From Dicyema japonicum (Eukaryota; Dicyemida; Rhombozoa; Dicyemidae): a stretch of 64,000 nucleotides of DNA. The notes beneath the pieces were generated by a model. That model searched no databases, had not been told where the DNA came from, and saw only the letters and a list, made by a program, of their open reading frames with translations. Location of the stretch: positions 124,001 through 188,000 of the forward strand of contig RDEW01000039.1 in the NCBI GenBank assembly GCA_011109175.1, given 5' to 3'. The position numbers and the translations under genes were made by a program. Below, piece by piece: positions 54,961 through 64,000 of the stretch (position 1 is its first letter; every line of letters starts with the position of its first letter).

Positions 54961-57325
54961 AGCGGACTAGATGAAATCAACAATGATTTCCGCCTGATTC
55001 TGCACCCTTCGAATTGCCCACACACGGCATGGGATTTGCATAGAAAAAAGAACTGAACAATCGAATCCACAAGACGTGGAGGGTGAGCGATAGAATGTGT
55101 GTTTTACAATTAAAATACGGTGAAAGGAACAATTCCATAATCTCCATTATTAATGTATATGCACCAACTTCGATGAGAGTATCAATCAATGGAGACGAAC
55201 TAGACGACTTCTATTCCTCCCTGTCGCAACTATATGCATCTTTGGAAACATCGTTCATGACATACATCGCCGGAGATTGGAACGCAAAGACAGGACGTGG
55301 GAGTAGTCACGAAGAATTCATGGGAAGCCATGGAAGGGGATCAGGAACCATTTAGGAGAATCGCTTATCAAATTTTGCAATACATTCAAACTATTTCTAT
55401 CTAATACTGCTTTCAGGCACTCAGCAAGACATAAGACGACATGGAGCTGCTACCGAAAGGACAAATCTGGGACTATCAAGCCTATATATAACCAAATATA
55501 TTACATTATCTGCAAACAAGCCTACAAGGCACTGCTAACAGATTCTCGGAGCTACAGTGGGACACTAGTAGATAGTGATCACAGATTGGTTGTGGCACGT
55601 TTCCTTTTCAAACGATATTTTGGGGTTTCCAAAGCGGCTGGCATGAGGATATCTGAGGGGAGGTTCGCAGTAGAGCAACTCTGCATGGTGGGACCGACTC
55701 GGGAAAGCTATCAAAATACATTGAGAGAAAAGATCAGACAGTGGAATAAAGAAAAAATGCCTGGGAGCTGTGGTAAGACACCATCGATGCAATAATGTGC
55801 GCGGCCCATTTAACAGTTGAAGTAAAACCGAAGCATTTCAACGGGCACTATGACCACGAGCTTGAAGAATTATCTAAATTGCAGAGGAACCTACGTTTAC
55901 AGGTCGAAACCTGTCAGGACCAGGCAAAGGAACACACTCTAAGAGTCATGCGGAACCAAACCCTGTATAAAATAAAGAAAAGAACGAGGAAATAAAGGAA
56001 AATAAACTTGCTGGAATGGCTAAAGAAGTAGAAAGACTCAAAAACGGAGCGCAGATGTTCAAGGCTGTTCACCTACTACATAGAGACACGCAGTCTTCAA
56101 AAATCACAATACATGACCAGTTTGGAAAGACTATGTTTAACAAAAATGAAATTCTATCGGCCATATCCAGCCATTATCAGCAGACATCAAAAGTACAAGG
56201 GGGCTATTGGCATCCTTTGGCATGGATATGTCCAAAGCCTTTGACTCTATACACAGAGGGAGACTTTTGGATATCTTGGAGAAGTTGGTTGACGAGGACA
56301 GTGTCAGAATGATCCGCCTATTACTTGGAACAACGCAGCTAAATGTACGTTTTGGAAATTTGGAGTCTGTCCTATTTGAGACAACGTTTGGGGTACCGCA
56401 GGAGATTTACTTTTTGTGACATATCTGGAGGCGGCATCAGTGACTTTAGACTATTAACTGGCGACTTACCTCAAACTGAAGTGATTTATGCAGATGATAT
56501 CGACTATATATCCAGCGACGAGAAAACATTAAACTATATACGGACAAGGATGCCACATGTCCTAGAAAAATGGTTCATCAAAATCAATACGGAAAAGACG
56601 GAGACAACTACCATACGCCGTGAACTAACCCGAACTGATGAAAAATGGAGATACTGTAAAAAATTGGGGTCGTTGCTCGGAGACGCTGAGGATATCACTA
56701 ACAGGAAGATGTTGGCCGTCGCGGCCTTTAGAAAAATGGGAGTAGTCTGGAATCATCGTAAACAAATTAGCACACAATTACGTGTGAGACTATACAATGC
56801 CTTCGTGAAACCAGTCCTAATGTACAACGCTGCAACCTGGGGTGTCTCAGAAGCGGTAATGGACAAACTAGATGCCTTCCATCGTAACAACTCCGACTGT
56901 TGCTTGGCATCAACTGGCCAAAAAAATTACAAACAAGAATCTATACAAAGTATGTAATACAAGACCATTGAGTCTGGATATCCTGGAATCAAGATGGCGT
57001 CTGTTTGGTCACATCCTTCGAATGAGCCAGATGACGCCTGCTAAAATAGTAATAGAGAACTATTTCTGCCCAGAAGTGAATACCTCGTTCCGTGGAAGAC
57101 CTCGCATAACTTTGCCAGAGGTTCTACACAAGGACCTGACCAATGTAGGACAAAAGCTGAAAACAGGAGATGATCTGGATACGCCTGTAACCGCGGAGCA
57201 TGGAGAAAGTTAGTCAAGAGAATTGTGGAAGAAAGAATAACCTGAAGAAAAATACGGCACAAGCGGAACCTTAATTAAATAAATTACATTTTTGGTTCTT
57301 CGAAAGTGCTATTAATAATAATAAA
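54960..57325 (+). mobile_element. LINE family L: AP endonuclease + reverse transcriptase, most complete copy
   Basis: The plus strand has the endonuclease domain (IINVYAPTSM near 55140, AGDWNAKTGRG near 55270, FMGSHGRGSG, and the SDHRLVVARF box near 55580), then a linker, then RT pieces: MDMSKAFDSIHRGRL at 56220, GVPQ near 56395, EVIYADDIDYISSDE near 56480 (YADD intact), ITNRKMLAVAAFRKM and the 3' block RLFGHILRMS..FRGRPRITLP near 57000-57110. The RT is internally deleted (about 56190) and frame-shifted, and the first part of the endonuclease is missing. It ends in GAAAGTGCTATTAATAATAATAA. Confidence 0.9.
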
Positions 57326-57344
57326 GCGGCTTCATATGATCTAC

Positions 57345-57590
57345 TCATCTCAGGTGACGCCCAGTGGCAAAATGGTACGAAAAAGAATTATTTGCTCTCC
57401 ACCACTTAATTGAGGCTTTATCACAATTGCAGGGACTAACTGGACGTTGTCTTTTTTTTCGTCGGTTCTGTATGGACTTGGTGGCATTGGAAGAACGCTA
57501 CAACTGTGTGAACTGGATACAATTAATTAGTTGTTTACCATTAATTTCTTCCTCGGTGTATCGGGGGTTAATAAATTAAATACCAGCTTA
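57345..57590 (+). mobile_element. SINE2 copy, plus orientation
   Basis: GTGACGCCCAGTGGCAAAAT near 57355, then CACAATTGCAGGGAC and TCCTCGGTGTATCGGGGGTT with TAATAAATT. It begins 20 bases after the LINE L tail. Confidence 0.8.
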
Positions 57591-57745
57591 GAGCACTTGG
57601 AAATAATACACAATCGATGTTTTAAAATCTTATCGCGACTCTTGAAAGACTTAGCTGCCATAACCTGACGAAACGCCAGCAAGACTTTTTCAAAATTCCA
57701 AAGTCTCCAGAGCATCCTTTTGTGTCTGAAGTCAGATTATATCTG
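57590..57745 (+). mobile_element. Jockey-like C-terminal fragment
   Basis: The plus strand reads LEHLEIIHNRCFKILSRLLK, a QxxxxRIIxG-type block. Very short. Confidence 0.5.
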
Positions 57746-58090
57746 AAAGCCTTGCAAAGCTAAAAGAAGAAACCTTTTCATTTATGGTGTTCATGGGTAC
57801 TAAGAAAATTGTGTTCAGAGTGACTGGGCAATAAACTTCTGAAAGGAAATGCTTTTCTTCAATTCCTTTGGAATCCCTGCTTTTAAGAGGCGTGGAATGC
57901 GCCCATGTTTATTTATTTCAAGGTCAACAATAGGACTAAGCTAAGTGTAGACACCAAAATCATTTAATTAGACGATAGCACTTATCGACATATGGGAGGG
58001 TCCACTTTTGGTTATTACTTTTTTGTTAGCCTTGAATGGACTGAATGCAAATAAATAACTAAATAAAATGAAAAAAATCGAAAAAACCAC
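57746..58090. other. Intergenic, no gene recognised
   Basis: No coding or RNA signal seen. Confidence 0.4.
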
Positions 58091-58325
58091 GGCAACATCA
58101 AACTAACTAATCACGTGATCCCAGCACGCTCTAATAGAGAGTTCAACTTGGCCCGATGCTCCTCCCTCAAGCCCACACAAGCCCGTATCGGCCGTATAAC
58201 TTGATCTTTGTAGTCGCAACGGCACTTTCCTCGGTTCTACGTATTAAGAATTCCAGAGGAATTGGAGACGAACTTTCCAGAAATCTGTTGTTCCGTAATT
58301 TTATAAGCCCCCTTTTGGCTAACTT
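58090..58325 (-). mobile_element. SINE3 copy
   Basis: Close to 43120-43300: ACTAATCACGTGATCCCAGC, ACGCTCTAATAGAG and the CCTCAAGCCCACACAAGC block. Confidence 0.75.
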
Positions 58326-59129
58326 GATCTTCAAGGACTAATTTTGATTCGGTAGCAAAAAATGGATTTCTGTTTTATTTTGGAGAAAATATTTTTTAAC
58401 TGTCTCTTTTTGAAAACCAGTCTTATTCGGTCCCTAAATTTTACCTCATTAGGATCACTAACAGTCAGACAAGTGGTTAATTGGAGGACTGAAATTGTGA
58501 TGTAAGAGATCCAGGCGCCTTTCTTGTGCGAATAAACTAAATCAGGGGTTCTCAACCTTTTTTTACTCGTCGACCCCTTGACTTTTTTTTCGACCCCCTA
58601 ATATTTAATCGACCCCTTAAAACTTTTTTATTTAGAACAGACAATTCTAAGTAAAATTAGTTAACTATCTAAAATGAATTCATTGTTAATGATCAAATCA
58701 AACAAAAAAAGTACTCGATGTTAAGTTGGTATCTTAGCATAAATCTATAATAAAAAAAAGAATTAAATACCATTGGGATCCCTGTGACTGATGTTTTTTG
58801 ACCAAAGATTCGATATCTGGCTCTCTGTGTTATTTTTAACCGGATATCTCCTTTAGTGGACACATCCAATCTGTTTCGTTCTTTATTTACAATTCGATGT
58901 AGAATGCTAAATCCGCATTCAACACAGTATGATGTCGGAAAATAGAGTAGCAATTGTGCTATTTCTGTCCACAATTTTAGATAACTCTCTTTTAAAAAAT
59001 AACGGGTGATTGTGAATCATTATAATATAGTTTTAATTCTGGATGAATTTTAACATAATTAATTCCTCTTTAATATTTTTCTTTTTTTTTTCTTTTTTTT
59101 TAATCAAGACATATTTATTTATAACAATA

Positions 59130-59345
59130 AATCGTTCTAAAGTCCAGCGGATATGATCGAGTGGCTGTTACCTCTGACTACTGCTAGGGATTATCCTTTG
59201 GAAAAGCCACTCGTTTCCCGACGCTCCCTCGAGGCTTTGGTCAATAGACACCCAAGTGCTCTAAGGAAAGAGACCGTCTTGGGGCCAAAGACTCCGCTCG
59301 TCTCGACGACCACTGGCTGTACATATTTTTCTTATATACAAATTT
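59130..59345 (-). mobile_element. LINE family C end nested in the hAT element
   Basis: The minus strand reads VVVETSGVFGPKTVSFLRAL then GCLLTKASRERRETSG, the terminal part of family C. Confidence 0.75.
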
Positions 59346-59741
59346 TCATATGAAAACCAAATTTTTATATGGAATCTTCTTGTCATTCAAAATAATTTGA
59401 CTACGGAAAAAATAGAAAATCCAGTCGTATCAGTTGCCAAATATTTGACGAATTATAAATCTTCTGTAAAAAGAGCATGATCGTCAAAATATCTTAAAGG
59501 GTAAGCTTCTAATAAAATTAACATGACACATCCTATTAGACTTGATTGGTCGTCACATATATGACTTTCGACAATTTGAAGGGAAAAAATAGTATTTTTA
59601 AGCCTTTCACATGAAATATGTTCAACATTATCTGACATTTCGTGGATTCTTAATATTTCGTCGGAATTTAGACCCATCAGATCTGATGGAATCACTGATA
59701 TAGATGGTTTGATGAGATATTCACCAGAAACATGGGAACTC

Positions 59742-60480
59742 TCATTTTTGGCAATAATCATTGGTACGGATAACACTATCTACCTTAATTTGGACCCTGG
59801 TGTTCTCTACTACAGATTGCACCTTATGAGTCCGCAAATTTCTGGTGTGGCGAATACCATACTTATTGCATAGTAGAAGATGAAGACTCCTTACTACCTC
59901 GTTATGCCTCCACACATAGTCGTGGCAGAGCATGGATCCACATCGAGTGGCTAAATGATCAACCGACATTCTCCTTGACTTACAGTGGGACATGTATTTG
60001 TTGATCGACCCCAAAAAATATTGCGGTCTTGCGTATACGTGTACAGCGCCTCCAATTGAGGTGAGTTATCACCGTATTTAGCCATATTGTCGACGACTTA
60101 AGGTCGACATGTGGGTTGTCCAATGCTCTGAAGAGGACTTATGAAGACTTTTTAAGTTGATCTTTTCCATCAAATTATTATATTGTAATTCGATCAACGC
60201 CTTCAAATTTACTAGCCCACCATCATCAACACCATACTTAGCAGACTAAAAAGGTCTGATAGTGCCTAAGTGGGTTGCCCGTGTTTTCTCGGTCGTTATT
60301 ATGGCGTGCTTCCTAGCAGACACACTTGACCCAGCTATCAGGGTGTCGTGCATTCGCATTAGGATACACTCACTCAGTTGGACTACTACACAGTCCACGG
60401 CCGAATTTATCACGGGGTACATATAGTCTCTCCTTATTGGCTGCCAGCACATGGACATGGTTCTCTTTGGGTACTCCACG
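59742..60480 (-). mobile_element. LINE fragment of another type nested in the hAT element
   Basis: The minus strand reads NSAVDCVVVQLSECILMRMH near 60400, and KSRRMSVDHLATRCGSMLCH, YVWRHNEVVRSLHLLLCNKY, GIRHTRNLRTHKVQSVVENT at 59820-59990. The HLATRC..H.Y..RHN pattern is a C-terminal zinc-binding-like block of a LINE protein. The sequence lacks family C features, so this is probably a fifth lineage or the missing middle of C. Confidence 0.6.
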
Positions 60481-60639
60481 GATCATGACATCCATCTCAT
60501 CATAATCCACAACACAAAAAATTAAAAATATTAAATTTATTTTCGACCCCCAAGTATTTCAATTTCGACACCGTTACGATCGATCTGGAATGATTTTAGA
60601 CCCCTGGGGGTCGAATCGACCCCAGGTTGAGAACGCTGG

Positions 60640-60960
60640 GCTTGATGACACTAGCAAATTTTCGAAAGAATTCCCGCATACAGCATCGCCTAGGGCCCGG
60701 TGAGAGAGCGGAAGGCAGGGAAAGCTGATAAGTACGGCTCCAGGCCTCACGAGCATGGCCGGCGTCCTGGTCAATAGAGAATTCAGGGAGGGAGTGTAGA
60801 ATCCTCTTGACAAGGGTGTTACAGGCCATTAGCGACGAGAGATATGCAGGGAGAGAAAGGTCTACTGGTTGCAACTTCCAAGCCCCTCGAGTCTGACTGG
60901 CAGCGTGGCTTGCTTTCATGAGTAATCCTCGAACCGGAGGTTGAAGATACGCTCCGCTGT
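60640..60960 (-). mobile_element. LINE family C fragment
   Basis: The minus strand reads RGAWKLQPVDLSLPAYLSSL then MACNTLVKRILHSLPEF, parallel to SALEIALPAYVLSLSSGS at 25540 of the other family C copy. Confidence 0.65.
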
Positions 60961-61273
60961 CGAACAGAAGATCCCGTTAATCTGTTCCAGTTGGTCACAC
61001 TTGGTGAAATGTTACATTTTATTATACGACAACTAAGATCCTTTAATTTTTATATTTTTAAATGTTAGATGTTATCCTTTTAAGTTCTTTTTTCTTATTA
61101 GTGCAAGATTTAATAATTTTTAAGTGCTAGAAACAACTTGATGTGATTAGCAACAATTTGGATTGAAATTCTACATATTATGATAATTTACTGATTTAGT
61201 AATTAATAAATTCATAAAATTAAAAGAAAGATTATTTAATGTATTCAAATAAAAATAAATTTTATTAATTATA
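60961..61273. promoter_or_regulatory. AT-rich 5' flank of the cathepsin gene
   Basis: Over 75 percent A/T by eye in the last 200 bases before the ATG at 61274. No specific element recognised. Confidence 0.3.
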
Positions 61274-62455
61274 ATGATTGCCCTAATTTTCATTTTTTAC
61301 TTTTTATTTCATTACTTCATTTCATCTAAAATTCATTTCAAATACGAATCAATCAATTATTCACTTAAGGACGATGAATATTATGAAATCCAATGGAATA
61401 ATTTCATAGAAAAATATAGTTAAATTTATTTTTACTTATTTTACAGATAAATCATATTCTGGCTTAGAACTCCAAGTTAGAAAGGCTATTTTTACTGAAA
61501 ACTTGAGATTTATTGACAACCACAATTCACTTTTTAATAAAGGAAAATTTTTGTATGAATTGGGAATTAATCAGTTTGCTGACTTGGTTTATTTACAATA
61601 TATTTTTGTAGACCAGAAGAGAATTTATCAAACCAAACGAATTCAATTTATATAATACTTACAATTCTCATGATACACTTGAAGACAAACTACTCGGAGA
61701 TTATAAAGTGCATGTAAATGAAAGAAAATATCATTTGTCCTTAAATTGGATAAAACGAAACGTTGTAACTGATATAAAATCGCAAGGATTGGTTTTGGGG
61801 TCATGCTTTGCATTTGGCGCAGTTAAGGACTGTTTAACGTATTTAGGTGGCTACGTTGGAGTCACATTTGGCGATCAAACATAATATACTTGTATCTATG
61901 AGCGAACAAAATCTAGTTGATTGCTCTCATATACCGGGATCTACAGGAGGAAGTCCCGAACAAGCTTATGATTACGTTAAAAAAAACGGAGGAATTAATT
62001 CTGAAAAAAGATATCCATATATGGCAAAGGTAATTTTTCCACAAATAATTGTGTAGAGGAGTAAATGCAAATATGAGGTCAACCAGATATTAAATTTAAT
62101 TTGACTGGTTATAAAATACTTAAAACAGGTGATGAAAGAATGCTTTTGCAAGTTCTCGTGGATGTTGGTCCTGTAAGTGTTGGTGTTGCAGGTTCTATGA
62201 AAAGATTTAAATGGTATTTTGGAGGTAAAAATATACATGAAATGTTTAGGAGTTTTCCATATCAAAAATTGCATAAATTTAAAGTATAACCATCTAGTTT
62301 CTGTCGTCGGTTATGGAGTATCAAAGGGAGAAAAGTATTGGCTCATAAAGAATGGATGGGGGGAAATATGGGGTATATTTGGCTACATGAAAATGGCACG
62401 AGAGAAGAATAACTGTGGGTTTCCTTTCTACGCCATTTATCCCATAATCGAATAA
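61274..62455 (+). CDS. Cathepsin L-like cysteine protease (papain family C1A)
   Basis: A secreted or lysosomal endopeptidase. From ATG 61274 a signal peptide is seen ([18 protein letters not shown]), then an I29 propeptide ([32 protein letters not shown]). In the mature enzyme, [17 protein letters not shown] leads to the nucleophile GSCFAF at about 61802 (family GSCWAF). Further on come [33 protein letters not shown], the catalytic His in [11 protein letters not shown] at 62290, and the Asn in KNGWGEIWG at 62350 (family NSWG). All three catalytic residues are kept. Introns: 61419-61446 (28), 61587-61611 (25), 61822-61846 (25), 62030-62056 (27), 62225-62249 (25). The usual CNGG motif after NLVDCS is replaced by PGSTGG, losing a disulphide Cys. 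The GG at 62077-62078 needs one extra G to keep the frame. The mature part is about 220 residues, as expected. Confidence 0.95.
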
Positions 62456-63125
62456 TTTAGTCGTTTAATTAGATAACTTAATTTTACAAGGGTTTTAGCC
62501 AAATTATTTTAACCAATTTGAATAAAAACGAGGCATAAGCAACTGAAAGCATAAGCAGAAAATCACTAGGAGGAGTCTTACTTACATCTTCCCTTCGAGG
62601 CATTTGTGAGGAAAAGGGAGCCATGATGACATTTCCAAAATTTCCAAAAATAACACGAGCGTACGGGAAGTGGGCCAGATCTTGAGACGAACATCTAGCA
62701 AAGGTGAGATGGCTGTTTAAGAAGGTCGATCACTTGACGTCCGTGTATTTCCTTAAATTTGGAATGTTCTATCCCAAGTGAGCGAACTTGTATTTGCTTC
62801 CTACATTTGAACATATTTGGCGGTTATTAGATCTTAAAGTAATCAATGATTATCAAACATAACTTCCCAAAGATATCAATTCTTAAATCTATCAATTCTT
62901 AATTGATTGAAAATTTACAAATTCTTCGAATTTTGAGATCTCAAATGAGCATTAATTTTAGAACGTATGCCTTATTTAATATTTTAATAAACGATCTCTG
63001 ATAAACTCAAAGTCGACTTCTGAAATCAAAATTTTTGGCTTCGATACAGTTTTCCGATGTACTTAGGAAATATCAGTCAAGAAGATCTGGATGGTGCTAC
63101 TTGATATTTGTTAAAGACGGACTCG
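62456..63125. other. 3' flank of the cathepsin gene, no gene seen
   Basis: A GC-rich patch at 62560-62720 looks like an old repeat; the rest is AT-rich. Confidence 0.4.
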
Positions 63126-63129
63126 TATA

Positions 63130-64000
63130 GATTTTATTTATTATTTGTTTACCCCCGGTCCCTTCAAGTGAAAGAAACCAGTGACTAACAAAAACGTTAC
63201 AGCCAAGAGCGAACACTCCCAGAGATCTGATATGTATATTTGGTTCTATAGAGAACTAGGAGTTGCAACCGGACAAGAGAAGAGGTAACCCGTCTTCTAG
63301 TTGTCAAGAAAGCACGATGGAGATAGTGGAGAAGAAGATTGTCCAATCCTGTACAGATATGAGTGTAAATCCAAGTGATGACCATTGTTTTATGTAGTCT
63401 CAGGAATGGTTTTTACAATCAGAATTTGATCACCAAGAGTAGGAATAATTCTCCTTTTGTTTTGAGACCCAAAGGCAGCGAGCTTGATGTCCCAGTGTTT
63501 TTCACTTGTCAAGGAATTGTAGACTGAGCATTTTGAAATGTTCCCTAATTCGAAGAATTTTTGATTCCCAGCCTAGGTGGTCAGTTGGTGTGGTTTTTAT
63601 ACTTCCAGTAATTATTCTTAGAGCAGAGTTTTGAGTCGTTTGTATTTTTTTCGACGTTTTTATTGATAAAAAGGGACAACAGACAGATACAGCGTAGTTC
63701 ATCGTTGATAAATTGTCTGTAGATAAGTTGAATTGACGATTGTTTCTAGTTGAAAGCATTATTGATGACTTTTAACTAGATTGGATGAGGAGATTTTGGT
63801 CCACCCAAAAAGAAATTTTGTCAATGTTTTTTCATTACCATATAAGTAGCGGATGCGTCGCGGTAGGGAGAGGCAATTATGATATCATCGGCCTAAAAAA
63901 GAAGTGTTGTTGGTAAGCTTGTTAAATGAAGACTCAATGATTGTTCTTTAAGGAGATTTATTTAATCCATCAGCAATAAATTTAGTCAGTTTAGAAAGAT
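63130..64000 (-). mobile_element. LINE family B, C-terminal half, cut by the window edge
   Basis: The minus strand reads NYAVSVCCPFLSIKTSKKIQ, TTQNSALRIITGSIKTTPTD and HLGWESKILRIREHFKMLSL at 63500-63700. An ADD-like region lies near 63870. The 63150-63250 part repeats 39190-39250. Confidence 0.8.

Larger units (their letters stand above)
58542..60641 (-). mobile_element. hAT transposon (ZBED5/SCAND3-like), decayed, with nested insertions
   Basis: The ends are inverted: CAGGGGTTCTCAACCT at 58542 and the reverse complement CAGCGTTCTCAACCT at about 60627-60641. The minus strand encodes a hAT C-terminus near 58760-58970 (LLYFPTSYCVECGFSILHRI then RNRLDVSTKGDIRLKITQ) and a more N-terminal transposase block at 59453-59776 (IIAKNESSHVSGEYLIKPSI, FSLQIVESHICDD). 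The pieces are separated by LINE fragments. No 8-bp target duplication is visible at the ends. Confidence 0.75.

Noticed and set aside
58542-60641. A functional hAT-derived host gene
   Set aside because: The coding pieces are interrupted by LINE fragments and stops, and terminal repeats are still present.
1-64000. Microsporidian or other protist origin, suggested by AT richness and compact genes
   Set aside because: Mlx, MTMR9 and MA3-type eIF4G with many introns are animal features; microsporidia have almost no introns and no PGS1/SARS2 mitochondria.
1-64000. CRISPR arrays, rRNA genes, bacterial operons
   Set aside because: No spacer-repeat arrays, no rRNA-like blocks and no ribosome-binding-site-led gene strings were seen; the tandem repeats at 19.1-19.4 kb have no unique spacers.

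Overview
The window looks like metazoan nuclear DNA from an animal with extremely short introns. Eleven gene models can be assembled only if introns of about 19-35 nt are removed, and more than 60 such introns can be placed. When they are removed, the reading frames rejoin at the positions expected from family alignments. The recognisable proteins are animal ones (Mlx, MTMR9, mitochondrial SerRS, PGS1, eIF4G, profilin, cathepsin L). Introns this short together with an AT-rich genome full of LINEs best fit a dicyemid mesozoan. That assignment is inference from intron size and gene content, not a database match.

Single-copy genes, left to right: a coiled-coil/IQ-motif gene (about 5.96-7.06 kb, +); eIF4G (9.09-12.14 kb, +, 17 introns, no W2 domain); an unrecognised locus (13.4-13.95 kb, +); PGS1 (14.86-16.23 kb, +); an Mlx-like bHLH-Zip factor (23.94-24.64 kb, -); mitochondrial seryl-tRNA synthetase SARS2 (26.86-28.55 kb, +, 12 introns); a coiled-coil gene (29.76-31.09 kb, +); profilin (35.23-35.70 kb, -); a small single-pass membrane protein with a PPxY motif (40.04-40.29 kb, -); an MTMR9-type inactive myotubularin (44.39-46.16 kb, +); unrecognised genes near 49.2-49.7 kb (-) and 52.75-53.40 kb (+); and a secreted cathepsin L-like protease (61.27-62.46 kb, +). 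Two of these, SARS2 and PGS1, are mitochondrial. No operon-like clustering is visible; genes are separated by 1-8 kb of repeats.

Nearly everything between the genes is mobile DNA, mostly decayed. At least four LINE lineages are present: RT family A; a Jockey-like family B with a C-terminal zinc-binding end; family C, whose C-terminus resembles a restriction-like endonuclease; and family L with an AP endonuclease. Three tRNA-derived SINE types occur repeatedly, and SINE1 shares its 3' tail with LINE L. There is also a decayed hAT (ZBED5/SCAND3-like) transposon with other elements nested in it, and an integrase-like remnant.

Other structure includes an inverted segmental duplication (about 3.93-5.84 kb against 20.0-22.97 kb) carrying two tRNA-Glu genes. 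There are several tandem duplications, two of which sit exactly at single N characters, and a minisatellite split by a LINE/SINE insertion. Several genes need one extra G in a G-run to stay in frame, which suggests homopolymer errors in the assembly.
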